This document shows positions 1 through 12,665 of a stretch of DNA of 64,000 bases, piece after piece. Position 1 is the stretch's first letter; every line of letters starts with the position of its first letter. The DNA lies in assembly GCF_905475345.1 (NCBI RefSeq), contig NC_066594.1, positions 4,821,501-4,885,500 on the forward strand, written 5' to 3'. The notes under the pieces are model-generated. The model made no database searches. It had not been told where the DNA came from and saw only the letters and a program-made list of their open reading frames with translations. The translations under genes were made by a program, and so were the position numbers. Source of the DNA: Vespula vulgaris. Its lineage: Eukaryota > Arthropoda > Insecta > Hymenoptera > Vespidae.

Positions 1-1
1 A

Positions 2-1728
2 GCCGGCTCCAGCGTTTATATCTTTAAGAATTTAAGGCCATTTTTTAAATATTGCCTGCCGCATCTCGAAGCTCATCCTAAAGAGCGAGAAGTGCGTCTA
101 AGATTAAAATTATATATTTTTCCTGTACCATCAATGTTATTTGCGTTGGACGATATACCCGAGTTTTCTTCAGATATGGCATAAGGCTGGTCTCGAAGAA
201 GAACTAAACGTGCTGACATTAGCCGATGATCTAGACTCGTTGTTGAAAGAACTTGGGGCAGCAGCAATTTCTCCACGTACCTTAAAATTTTTATCGATGG
301 ATGTAAATTTACGAATGAGTTTTGCGGAACAATACAGAAGGATACCTTTGATTAAAAACAACGCAGTCACCGCCCTTGGTGTTATCAGAAAGGATTCATG
401 GAATGATCCTGCTTGTAGTTGCCTTATAATCGGCACAGAAAACAGAGAGATCCTCGTATTGGATCCGAGGTACGAGAGATGTATTAATTTCTTACAGAAT
501 CATTTCAATTTTTCTCTTTTTATTCGTCTTTTTTAGAGCGTTTACCGTTATGGACAAGCATCTTTTAAAGTGGCCTCCTGTATCATTCGCCACTACTGGT
601 TTGTGGGCTGGTGATGGGCGAATTATGGTGGTCGGTAGAGACGGAAACATAGGAGCGATACGAAGAGGGAGTCCTGTGAAACTCTGGGAAAAACTTGAAG
701 CTCCGATCGTTGCTATCTCTGTTCTTAACGGTGATGGTGCAGCAGTCGCTATTATGGACGGAACGTTATTAGGATTTTCCAAAAAAGTAGGAATTTGGAA
801 ACAAAGATTTCATAACAAAAATATACATAAGCATACATATGTTATTTTTTCAGGGTATTAAAGTATGGAGCATCAATGTACCAGGTATTATATTAGACAT
901 GGTAAGTTTGCCAGTACCACAAAGCGGACTTTCTTTACTAGCCGTCAGTACGGCTGGATATGGTGTACGAATATACGATGGTAAGCATCACGTGGACACG
1001 ATTAAAACAATGGAACCAGTGTCTGCGATAAAGGTATCTTTTTATCTACTGTGTTTAATAATTCTCAACTAACTCTTATACAGAAAACGGATGTTTTACA
1101 GTATGGACGGATGGGACAAGAAGAACGAGCGATGGCGATGGTAACGGTCAGTGGTGGTCTCTGTGTGAAGATATTAAAGCGAACTGCAGATTTTAGTATA
1201 CATAATACAATTTTCTCCGTGACACCAAATGGTGGTACAAAATTTGTGATACCAAAAAAAACGCGTCTTTTCGTGGAGCAAACAATAAGAGAAAGATCTG
1301 AAGCGAAAAAAATTCATAATACTTTTCAACAGGGTTTTCTACGACTACGCTTAACTATTGCCAAAAATGCTCTTGATCTGTTAACCGGTTGTGAAAATAC
1401 AGGACTTGATCCGATATCCTTGGAGGCTAATGTCCTTGGCTTAGGACCCAATTATCGAATTCAGATATTAATCACGAATATTTCGGATGGATTATCCGAT
1501 ACTGGATTGTTTATCGTTTGTAGAGGAGAAAATACAGAAGTCAACCCACGTGTTGTCAACTTGCCTTTATTACCCAGCGGTATACCAATCCCGATAACAA
1601 TTGATGCTACGTTAATAAATAGAATTTCTGGCAAGGTACAAGTTTTACTTTGCAAGAAGGATAAATCCAAGCCACTTACATTCACTAACGTTATCTTACC
1701 AGCTGCTGAAGAAGAGATCGAAGTTTAA
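2..1728 (+). CDS. BBS1: BBS1, BBSome subunit (5' end outside window)
   Basis: Five exons, 2-91, 174-469, 537-786, 854-1033 and 1084-1728, join in frame to give 486 residues ending in TAA. The human protein is about 593 residues, so roughly the first 100 lie upstream of the window. Recognisable BBS1 stretches are YIFKNLRPFFKY near the start, LIIGTENREILVLDP at the end of the second exon, VKILKRTADF, and the linker PKKTRLFVEQTIRER. This matches an N-terminal beta-propeller followed by the C-terminal GAE-like beta domain (VLGLGPNYRIQI onward). BBS1 is a subunit of the BBSome, the coat-like complex that moves membrane proteins in and out of cilia; in insects it is expected in ciliated sensory neurons. 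Every intron begins with GT and ends with AG. The gene looks intact apart from truncation by the window edge. Confidence 0.93.
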
Positions 1729-2195
1729 AAATTTTTCATTTTATATATTTATCATTGATCGAATGGCTTTTTTGTTTTAAATGATTTCGTAATATCTATT
1801 TGATATCGCGTAAATTGAATTAAATGATTGTAATTTAATTGGACGATTATGATGATTTTTGTTGGTAATCGCAAGATTTTAAATATATTTTCATGAAATA
1901 TAATTTATTACTGAATATAAAAATAAATTTTTTTAAAAAATAACAATATGAATTGATAATTATAAATATGATAACTCGAATGTTATAGAGATTTTTTCTA
2001 ATTTACATTTTATCACTAGAGAGCGCAAACATCAGTATTACTAGCGAATCTACGAACGGCTCTACCTAACTTTACCTATAAACACGAAATTATAAATATG
2101 TTAAGTTTGTAAACTATTCGTAATAAAATCTTTACTTTATTCTACATGTGTTTTGTTAAATATTAATTATATTTATTATATTTTCTGCTTATATA
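1729..2195. other. AT-rich spacer between BBS1 and TMEM8/PGAP6
   Basis: This AT-rich spacer of about 470 bp separates two genes on the same strand. It must hold the BBS1 3' UTR, with an AATAAA-type signal near 1920, and the promoter and 5' UTR of the next gene. I see no coding potential and no clear core promoter motif. Confidence 0.5.
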
Positions 2196-5100
2196 ATGAT
2201 TGCCATATTTTTAAAACGTTTTTTCTCAACTCAACATTTGTATTATCTTTACTTTTTTTTTGTACATTTATTACTTTTCTTTCCAGGTATGTTTGTTTCC
2301 AAAGTCAACATTGATCATAATATAGATAATGTGTGATATGCATGATTATGTATTTGTTTTTATTATTTTAATAACTTAATTTAATGGATAGGTGCATCAT
2401 GTATAATACCAGAAGCAAGTCAAGAAAGTATACTTCAATCCTTTAAAAGTTATTCAGATGTAGCTATGTTTCATTTCAATGTTCCAAAGGAAATACTTAG
2501 AGCAACATGGCAATTTGCAGCATTCATGGATGGACCAAATTGTCCCCAAAGAAAAGTGCATATGTTAGTGCTTTTTCTATTTGTAAATGTGATTCTTTAA
2601 TTCATCTTATTTAAAAAAAAGGAACTTGGGACAGGATAAAAGTTTTAGTAATATTTTGTAGACACTTACGATGGGGTAGTTACCCTGTGTTATCTGTTGA
2701 TAATATGACATTTCCAACAAATATGTATCCACTAAATAATGATACACTGGTAATTTCAACTGATACATTTTTTGAACCAAAGACTATGGCTGTTATACCA
2801 GTTTATGGACCACAAGCTGGGGATTGGTTTGTGGCAGCATATTTATCTCATTGGGATAAAAAAGTTCAACAACAAGTATGCTTATATAATTTCATTCATT
2901 ATCATTAAAGGAAATAAAATATTAAAGGATATTTAATTTAATATTTCAGGGCCTTGTTCACAAATGCCATTATAGTATAGGTTCTGTAGCTTTATGGGTA
3001 GGAGCAAATAATATAGAAAATATACCTGTGGGTTATCAAACTACTCTGAAGACAAAAGAAACATCTTCTTATTACAAGTAATTATATATAATGAATCAAA
3101 ACATGATAAAAGTTTGAAAGTTATTTATTTATATATTTTTTAGGATATATGTGCCATCTGGAATATCAACTTTACGTGTATACATTTGGGGATGTAATTT
3201 TACTGTGCATTCCTTTCGTAATGTATATAAACCTTGTATTAAGAATATAGCTTTGCAAGGTCGTGTTTTACCAATATATAATAATACTCCTTCAAGTAAT
3301 ATTGGAAATTTAACCATGCTAGATTCTTATACATTTACAATATCTTCCCCATATGAAGATAGTTACTATTACTTGTTAATTATTTCAGATAGTATAATAG
3401 AATTTAACATCAAAGTTAGTATTTCAGGTAAGTAGTCTGTAATTATAAAAATGAACTAATTTAAAAAAAAAATTGAGCTTTATAAAATAAAATGTATTGT
3501 TTCAGAGTGTCCTATAAAACTAATAGAGAAAGAGTTTATAAAACAGTACTTAGATGTGTCATCAATTACTGAAAAAGTGACACAAATATCAGCAAAAAAT
3601 CTGAAAGAACAACAAATCTACAATTTTTTGAATCATAACATAAATTCATCTATTGATTTGATAGATCTGTATAAAAATCAGTTTTATGTACAGAAGGAAA
3701 ATTCTAATGAAGAGAATAAATGCTTCCCAAGATATCAACTTGTTAGAGTTAAACATTCTCAAGTATTTTCTTCAAGTTATTTATTGCAAGTATGTTTAAT
3801 TTAATAATATAGATATATAATAATAGATAAAAAATCAATGTGATAAAAAATTATATTATTTAATATATATACTTCTCTTTAGGGAAGAGAATGGTTAACT
3901 CCTTGGTTGGTATTAATGGACTCATATCCAATAATAATACAATTTAATATTTTACCTTTAGTAGATATTGGAGGTACTCTTGAAATTAATATTCATTTAG
4001 AAATGTATGAGGTAAGAAATTTTGATATTGCAAAAATTATTGAAAACAAACTTATGTGTAGATTGTATAATTTAAAATCATCATTACTTTTAATAGACCA
4101 TGACAAAACAATTAATCGTTGTAGCTGTTTGTGTTCAAAAAGGTCATGCACCTAATATATTAGAAAACAAAATTGTGTGTGAAGATAAAAAACTATTTAT
4201 GAACTTGTCTTCATTAAGTAAACATGATGAAAGTATATTAATACCATATCCACAGCCAGATACATGGTATATTTCTTTACAGGCAACATGTTACATAAAT
4301 GAGTAAGATTATATTTTATATATATAAACATACATATTCATAGTATAATTATTTTATGCGCGAATAATTCTATTTATAGCCATCCTGTAAATTGTGAAAT
4401 GGAAGAAATTTTAGTATTATTGAATATTCATACAAGACAATGTGTATTTTCTGGTAACAATTCATGTGGTTATCATGGGATTTGTCAAGAAATTCATAGA
4501 AATCTTCTTGTGTATACAGCTTGTGATTGTTTTGAAGGTAACAACTTTATTCCAAAGTAAAATATGCAAAGGAAATTCATATTTATTTAAAAGTACGAGT
4601 TATTAATTATCTATTACATATTTAGGATATAAAGGATGGGGCTGTACTGATGTAATTTCCACTAATTCTGGAAATTTTGCTGTTATAACAACATTAATGT
4701 TAACATTAAGCAATGGATTCTTCATACCAGCTATATATTTAGCTATAAAACGAGAACTTTATACAGAAGGATTGATTTATTTATCTACTATGTTATCTTC
4801 TGCTTTTTACCATGCCTGTGATCAACGTACTACAAATTATTGTATTACTAAATTCGAAGTAAGTTTGTTTTTAGCTATGTATTATTATTTACTTAAACAG
4901 AGAGGCATAGAAATAAATTAGCTTTTTTTTCTATTATCTAGGTTTTACAATACTGCGATTTTTTTTCAAGTATATTAGCTTTTTGGGTAACACTTGTAGC
5001 TATGGCAGGATTACCTATTCGTTTCGTATCTTTATGTCATATGCTTGGTGTTCTTCTTATAACATTTGAAGTGCAATCTGATAGAACAAGTTTAATTAGT

Positions 5101-5605
5101 ATATTGATGCCTTTGACAATAGGTATCATAATACCAGTAAGTTAATTATTATACATCTTCATTATTTGGTTCTAAATACTCTAATAATACGTTTTTGTTT
5201 ATATTATAAATCCCGTAGGTTGGAACATACCTATATCGTAGTTATTATTTAAAAAGTTGGAAAAAACCTAACAGATTATCAAAGCTATTAATAGGCTTAC
5301 TATTAGCAGGTGTTGGTTTACTGCTCTTTTCTTTAGTTGAAACAGAAGCAAATTATCAAGTATGTAAACATAACTGATATAATGATTTTGTTTTGAGAAA
5401 TCTTATAAATTATAAATTTATTTTATTACAGTATGTTCATAGTGCATGGCATATGGTAATAGCTATATCTCTAATATTTTTATTACCACCTGCACGAACA
5501 GAGCAATTAAACAACTCAGATATTGATTCTTCTACAGAAGATAGTGAGTTATTAAACTATAAAGATTATCCTGAAAGTCCAGTATTTACAGTGATAAATA
5601 GGTAA
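2196..5605 (+). CDS. PGAP6: TMEM8 / post-GPI attachment to proteins factor 6 (CREST-family membrane protein)
   Basis: Thirteen exons join in frame to 802 residues: 2196-2286, 2392-2563, 2662-2875, 2950-3077, 3144-3427, 3506-3789, 3883-4011, 4097-4302, 4380-4537, 4626-4858, 4942-5136, 5219-5359 and 5432-5605. The short first exon encodes a hydrophobic signal sequence, which is why I chose the ATG at 2196. A long extracellular beta-rich region follows, then an EGF-like module at about residues 524-570 (CVFSGNNSCGYHGIC, then ACDCFEGYKGWGC), and a C-terminal multi-pass region. That region carries the CREST superfamily signature: SSAFYHACD, an Asp in LQYCDFF, and an HxxxH in VHSAWHMV. The vertebrate TMEM8A/PGAP6 is a GPI-specific phospholipase A2 that sheds GPI-anchored proteins. 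The catalytic pattern is present here, so a related activity is likely but inferred. Length is close to the human protein (about 770). An AG/GTAAGA at the stop could in principle be a donor, but the open frame ends naturally at TAA. Confidence 0.88.
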
Positions 5606-6647
5606 GAGAATATAGTAATTGTGTCCAGATGAATAGAAAAAGAAAAAGTTTTCCATTTATAACTTTCTTATCATTGCATTATGCCAAAATAATATTATAA
5701 TTGATAATTAAAACTAACAAAATATCTATAAGTACAGGAATCTTTTATATGTTTGATAAGGAAAATAAGAACATGGTGCCTCAATATATTACATATATGA
5801 TTTTTTTATTAAAAGAGCATATATTAATTTGCAAATTCAACACATTTCGTATGTTGAATAAGATGCATAAAATTTGTAATAGTACGAACTATAATATATA
5901 GGAAATATTAGCTCTTCTAATAAAAAACGATTATGTGATAGTATGTGCATAGTGCCTAATAAAATATATATAAACTATTTTAATAAATATTGAGATATAT
6001 ATTATTCTAATTTAATAATAATGTTTTTTAAAGAAGAAATTATCTTACTAATAATTAAATGTACATTTTTTTTTCTAAATGAAAAAATTGCAATTTCTTT
6101 ATATAGTTCCTATAAACGTAACGATAAACTTAAATTAATATGCACGCATTAAAGAGTATATATTTAAAAGCTATACAATATTTATAATTTATTTAATAAG
6201 TCATTCTATAAATAAGAAAATTCTAAATATAAAATATATCAATTTTTATAGTAAGATATATCTAAGGTATAAATATATACAAATATATTTTTATTAGTAT
6301 TTTATATATTTCTATATACACAAAGTATACATAATACTTTTTTATGAAGCTTATTTAAGGATAGTTAGAATTTGTAACTTATATAAATATTATATATTGA
6401 GTTATTGAACAAATACTTCACTATTAAAATGTTATAATATTATCATTTTAATATCTAAATATGTAATACTTTATTTGTATTATCTAACATATTTTTTTAT
6501 ATTTGTATTATTAATGTATAATTATATTTAAAACGACATTATAAGTAAATGGAAAAAAACTAAAATTTAATTTTATTAGATTCATAAATTTGAATAATCA
6601 ACTGTTATCCAATTATTCATTTTCATTGAATTTTTTAAATCATATGA
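5606..6647. other. Very AT-rich convergent intergenic spacer
   Basis: About 1 kb lies between the TMEM8 stop and the dynein-tail stop on the opposite strand. It is mostly A and T with several AATAAA/TTTATT hexamers that can serve as 3' ends for both genes. Short open frames here have no support. It contains no further dynein exon that I can detect on the minus strand, which matters for the truncated dynein call. Confidence 0.5.
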
Positions 6648-9600
6648 TTAGCTTCTTATTGCATTAATAGTATAAGCATCTTCTAACTGATCTATTACAA
6701 TGTTATAACGTTCCAGGGAATATCTAAAATTATTTAAATTTAATATCTATGTTTTTTCTATAAAAAATACAATTATAACTATTAATTTGCAATATTGCAC
6801 ATACCTTTCATCTACACAATTTACTAACCAGTAAGATGCATTTATCATTTTTGTATATTGCGTTTTTAAATAATATTTTTTTGTGTATTGCACATTTAAG
6901 TATTTAGAAAAAGATTGGATAAGTGGATGATATGCACCTATTTCTTTAATTGTAGCTATATTGCAATTTTCTATTTCTTCATCTAACATTTTCCACATCT
7001 ATGCACATAACAAAATTATAACGAATAAATATATTAAATAATAATCATATATTTTCCATCTTGTAAATACTTCACCTGTGTCCATTTTTCGTATATTAAA
7101 TCTTTTAAACACGTTCGATACTTAAATCTTTCAAAAGCATATATTGCTTCAATACCTTCATCAATGTTTTTAATATTTTCAAAAATTTTGTTAATTAAAT
7201 TTTTAATCATGTTTTCTAATTGTATTATAGCTATTCTAAATTTATGTATAGTTATATTGCAATTAGTATCTTTAATGTTTAATATATTTTCTTTAATTGC
7301 AATGATTTTGTTTAAATTATCATAAAACAGGTTTTCGATTTGTTGACAACATTTTTCATAGTCTATTCCTCTTGCACCTCCAAATGTTATTTCTTTAGTA
7401 CACCTATGATAATATAATAATAATATACACTATATTTTAAAGAGTCAAATATTAAGTTTCCTAAATTATTACCTTTCAAAAATAATTCGTGCATTACAAA
7501 TTTCAATAATATCATGACATCTTTGTATAAATGCATTAATATTATTAAAAATCATTTCTTCATCTATATCCCATATTCTATAAGGACTAATGGAAGTTGC
7601 TATATTTTTTACAAACTATAAAATATTAAAGATTAATATTAACTTTAAAATTAAAAAAAAAATGTTTTCTTACTTTTTCATAAACTTTCTTGTACATTTG
7701 ACAGGTAGATATAGATTTCTCTAGCATATGTATCCCACTTTCTGCATGTCCCTTAATTGCAGTCTCTAAATCTATATATCTTTGACATTGAGATATTAAT
7801 TGAGTACTTAATGCTCGGCAAAGAGACCCAATATTTTTTCTATAAAAATATAAATTTTATGTTAATATTACATAAATCTCTATTGCGTATTATATATTTT
7901 AATAAAATATCTATATATACGTTATACTATAAAAAGGTGATTCCACCCAAATGAGTAGTATTAGAAGCAATATCTTCGTCATATTAGTTTCTATATTATC
8001 CGAGATATATAAATTTGTACAATATTCAGATAAAATGTTTAAGTATATTAAATTCGATGAAGATTCCATCAGTGTTTCTTTTAGTTTTCTGATAAATATT
8101 GGAAATGATTCCACACTTGATGAATTTATATTTTTTAATAATTTGATAATAGCTTGGACTTCATTGTTTGATAATTGATTATTTAAAGAATTTAAATTAT
8201 CATCTAAAAATATACATGATAGATTTTATTGATCTTTAGATAAATTTTAATGAAATGATTTTAGTTAAAAATATGATATGATTTTATTTAAAAATAAATT
8301 TTATAATTTATATAAAATATTAATTATTCTTAATAATGATAAAAATGATAGCACTAACAAACATTTTTCCAATGATTACATTCATCCATTATACTTTCGA
8401 TATTTCTTCTAATAATCGTAGTATTTAAAGCTGCATGTATTTGTTTTGTCCAACATCTGACTATTTTTTCCAATCTTTCAATTAATTCTTTTATATGAAA
8501 CTTTTGCATTAGTATGGACGTATCTTTTTCTTCTCTTATTACGGAATTATCCTCATAAAATAATTGAAATCCACGTAATTCAGGTAAACGTTCCTTTGGT
8601 ACATACAAAATCGTTCGATTTATTGATTTACAAAGTTGCTCATTTAAAATCATTAAAAGATTGTGTAAGTTCAAATAGAGATCATCCTGTATAACTAAAA
8701 TATAATAGAAGAAAATATATAAGATAAGTCATAAATTTATTTATGATTATAAAACGATTAATATAATACAAAAAATTACTTTCTGGCCACTCGTTACTAG
8801 TTAGAGCAACAGGAGCGTATATATTCTGTAGAAATTTGAAGAACGATTTTGTTTTATCTTCGTTAATATTTCCACAGAAAATAGTTTTGAGAAAATTATC
8901 AGTTGTGTAGATTTGTAAGGGTGATCTTAAAAAATACATAAGATCTACGTCCTTGCAATCGGAAAGATTCAAAGATGCTATTAATTTATTTTGGTTGAAA
9001 AATATAATCAATATAGTATGAGATACGCATTGAAAATATTCTCGTATAACTTCGTAGCAGCTTTCATTCCAATCCGATTCTTTAAGATGACAGAGTATCG
9101 TTAAATCCTTTACGTATTGTACCTAAAAAACATACTTCTATAATGGAAAATGTAATAAAGCTTTTAGACATATGATTTGGTTTTATGAGTTGAAAGCACA
9201 TGCGTTTGGTTAAGATCGATAATTTTAAATATTCCCGCTCAACTAACAATGACGATACTGACTAGTGTTATCAGTTCTTGCTCCGTATAAGTTGGATTTT
9301 CTGGTTCTGAAGAAATCTCATCTTCACTCTCGGAAGTTTCTGCCATGAATAGATAAAATCAATTAATTCTCTTTAAATATAATCGATAATTATCTTTCTT
9401 CATACGTCCATTAAAGCTGGTAAAACTGTTATTATTTCTAGGAGAACGTTAGCACACGTGTATGAACATAGCAGGTATTTCGATTGCAATTATTTTCAAA
9501 TTTTCGAACGAATAAGTATATAAGAGAAATTATATAATAAAATACTCATCTGAATTATTTAAAATACAAGTCTATTTATCTTCATAGAAGTTAGATATAT

Positions 9601-9855
9601 TTTTTACAACTTTATGTAAAAATATAAATACTTACGCGATAAATTCTTTTTCTTTTTATCATACAATATAAATGAACTCGATATTTTTTCTAACACAGAA
9701 GTAATACAAATTTTGAGGAAAAAATTGATTCTTTTACCTCGTCGTTCATAGCCTTCCTCATCGGTATCCATATCCAAATATTCGCGATGTGGATCGGATA
9801 TTACTTTTTCTGTTTTTTTCAGTTTTTCTTGTTTCTTTTCCTTTTTATTTTCCAT
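6648..9855 (-). CDS. Axonemal dynein heavy chain, tail-only (DHC_N1 region, DNAH2-like), no motor
   Basis: Ten minus-strand exons join with matching phases to 687 residues: 9738-9855, 9263-9339, 8780-9122, 8359-8694, 7921-8203, 7674-7839, 7473-7615, 7076-7403, 6805-6998 and 6648-6723. Residues after a charged leader match the N-terminal tail of axonemal dynein heavy chains. Landmarks are NIYAPVALTSNEWPE, NRTILYVPKE, RCWTKQIHAAL, ILLIWVESPFY and TFGGARGIDYEK, all laid out as in human DNAH2. Full chains have about 4,400 residues: a tail, a linker, six AAA+ modules and a stalk. Here the last exon runs into TAA (6648-6650) inside the tail, and the next gene downstream is TMEM8 on the other strand, so no motor follows. 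There are no frameshifts or internal stops. It may be a partial duplicate kept as a tail-only protein, a decaying relic whose coding frame is still open, or, less likely, a gene whose remaining exons lie beyond TMEM8. The paralog assignment to DNAH2 is tentative. Confidence 0.78.
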
Positions 9856-10495
9856 ATTTAATATCGCAATAAACACAATCGCAAATAGAAAATAGAATAA
9901 TCTTTGAAATTAATTGATTTAGATTAGTTTCACGAAACAAATGTCTCATGAAAAACGATCTTGTTACAATGATATTACGTTTGATCAATATCACCTATCT
10001 TGATAACGTTTCTTTTTTACTCATTTAAAAATTTCTTGAGAGCATTATTTAGATATTTTTCTATAATTTCACAATATATAAAAAATTCTAACTATATGTA
10101 AGTAATAATTAATTAAAAACATTTTAAAAATATAAATCATTACAGGCGCTAAAAATCGCATCACTTCTGCTCTTCGTAGTGCGAAGCGACAACGTTGGTA
10201 TTGTTGGTGATCACTAACAGATCAATGAGCGAAACTATATGGATCATGAACTTCTATTTATATTCCGAAAAGATACATATTTTCAAAAATTTGATTCAAT
10301 GAAATTATCGGTAGGAATGACTCTTAATAAAATAAGTCAAATGATGCATTAGTATTGAAAATCGATTTTAATTCTTCTTTTTGGTGGTAATCTTACTTTT
10401 TCTTAACACGTAAAAAAATCCACAAAAAAAAAATGATCTTTTATTAGAATTTTTCAGTTTAAATCTTTTCGGAACATTAAAAAAAATTCTCTATA
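9856..10495. promoter_or_regulatory. Head-to-head promoter region between the dynein tail and GDA
   Basis: The two start codons, at 9855 (-) and 10496 (+), are 640 bp apart and point away from each other, so both promoters and 5' UTRs must lie here. The most GC-rich part is around 10,140-10,215, inside otherwise AT-rich sequence, and is the likeliest initiation zone. I see no clear TATA box at a convincing distance from either gene. The role is inferred from layout. Confidence 0.45.
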
Positions 10496-12333
10496 ATGAA
10501 ACGCCAAATATTCGTTGGTGCCTTGGTACATTCTAACGAAAAAAGAGAATTAATTACGATTGATCGCGCTGCAGTACTGGTTGAAAATGGCAAGGTATAA
10601 ATTGACCTATGTTATAAGATGTCAATAAATATCATGTCTTTGTTTAAATTAAATAAATATATAAACAATTGTTATAATTTTTATAACATTTGAAATTTAT
10701 AGATCATTGATGTTACTGTGAATCCAGGACCTAGTGCACACATAGGTGATCATGTCACTATTTTAAATGACAAACAATTTTTAATGCCAGGTCTTATTGA
10801 TTGTCATACTCATGCAGTTCAATTTCCTAATCTTGGTTTGGGTTATGATAAAAATCTATTAGACTGGTTAGAAAATTATACTTTCCCTTTAGAAAAAAAA
10901 TATGTAGATGAAAAATTTGCTAAACATGTATTTGAAACTGTTGTGGTATGTAGAATTTTTTATTTTAATCTGTAACAACAAAAATATTTATATATATATA
11001 TATTTATATATATATTTATATAATATACAGAAACGTACTCTTGCCATGGGTACAACAACAGCATGTTATTTTGCATCTCTATATGGAAAGGCATCTATGG
11101 AACTTGCTCGAGCAGTTGCATATTTAGGCCAACGTGCTTTCATAGGAAAAGTAAATATGAATTTACATCGTGATGATGGATATTATGAAAATACTGCAGA
11201 ATCTATAAAAAATACTATACAATTTATAAATGATATTTTAAATTTTGGTGTAAGTAAAAACAATAATCTTAACTATTCATGGTAATTAGATTATTGAAAT
11301 CTTAGTACTTCATAAAAAATTTTTGTTATAGAATCATCTTATAAAACCAATTATTACACCAAGATTTGCTTTAAGTTGTGATATGGAATTAATGAAAGAA
11401 TTGGGTAAGCTGGCTAAAGAAAAAGATCTTCACATACAGGTATTTACAAATAATGCATTAGTTAGATTATTGCAAAGCATAATTATAAAAATACCATTAT
11501 TTTAGACACATATTTCTGAAAATGTAGATGAAATTAAAGCAGTAAGATATATGTACAAAGAGTATCCATCTTATGCTAGTATATACAATGCAGCTGGACT
11601 TCTAACTAACAAGGTAAATTATAAAATGTACATAAAAGTATCATTTTTTAATTAGACTTGAACAATTTTTTTTAGACAATATTAGCTCATGCAATACATC
11701 TCACAAATGATGAAATAACACTCCTCAAACAAAATGATACAGCAATTATACATTGTCCATCCTCTAACACATGTTTAAAAAGTGGTATGTGTGATGTACA
11801 AAAGTTAAAATCAGAAGGACTTAAAATAGGATTAGGGACAGGTATTGACAATTTTTGAAAACTTTTTAAATGATAGATAAATCTGTATAAATATTATATA
11901 AATAAATACTTATTTATTTATTAGATGTAGCAGGTGGACAAAGCTCTAGTATGGTGCATGCAATGAGATCTGCATTGCAAGTGTCAAGTAATCTTGCTAT
12001 GTTTAAAAATGATTATGAAAGTCTCAACTATAAAGACGTATTTTATATGGCTACTTTAGGAGGTGCTATATGTAAGTATTTCTATTCAATATCCAATACT
12101 TTTCCCATAATTTGTTTACATATAATTTTTCAGCACTAGGGATTAACAAAGAGGTAGGTAATTTAATACCTGGTAAAGAATTTGATGCACTTATAGTAGA
12201 TATGAGTGTAAGTAATGGGCCATTAGATGACTTCATGAGTTATACATTAGAAGAACAATTACAAAGATTTATATATTCTGGAGATGATCGTAACATTGTT
12301 GAAGTTTATGTTTCTGGTTACAAAGTTAAATAA
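10496..12333 (+). CDS. GDA: Guanine deaminase (guanine to xanthine)
   Basis: Eight exons, 10496-10594, 10703-10945, 11031-11249, 11332-11439, 11506-11613, 11676-11841, 11925-12071 and 12134-12333, join in frame to 429 residues. This compares with about 454 in human guanine deaminase. The amidohydrolase metal site is complete: PGLIDCHTHAVQ supplies His68 and His70, THISEN gives His225, LAHAIHL gives His264, and GLGTDVAGG gives Asp315. CPSSNTCLKSG also fits the family. The enzyme is cytosolic, binds zinc, and hydrolyses guanine to xanthine and ammonia in purine breakdown. The start lies in a short first exon with an in-frame ATG and a GT donor exactly at codon 33. All introns are GT-AG. Nothing suggests loss of function. 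Confidence 0.95.
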
Positions 12334-12665
12334 AAATATATGTATCATATATTTTCATTTTTTTTTATATCATAATTTATTCCATTCATTATATATTATA
12401 TATTTTCACATTTATCACATATATCATATATATTCTCATATATCATATACTTCACATTAATTATGATTTGCACATATTTTATTTTATTGGTTAATATTTT
12501 AAACAAAAATATAGTTTCATAACATGATTCATCAGTATATATTTTTTGTACATTTATACAAAGCTATTATGGAAAGTATGCAATGCATGCAAGCACATAG
12601 ATGGTTAATAGTGCGGTTTAAGAGTATTTAAGTTAGTCATGCATATATATTTCCTAAATTTTATT
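12334..12665. other. Convergent 3' spacer between GDA and PTP-A
   Basis: This 332-bp tail-to-tail spacer is very AT-rich. From about 12,340 to 12,470 it carries a degenerate tandem pattern built from variations of CATATAT and CACAT. It must hold the 3' UTRs of both neighbours. No coding or structured RNA signal is apparent. Confidence 0.45.

Noticed and set aside
10980..11030. TATA-rich run between GDA exons 2 and 3 as a possible promoter or AT repeat of note
   Set aside because: It is a short AT intron with a normal ATACAG acceptor; nothing needs further explanation.
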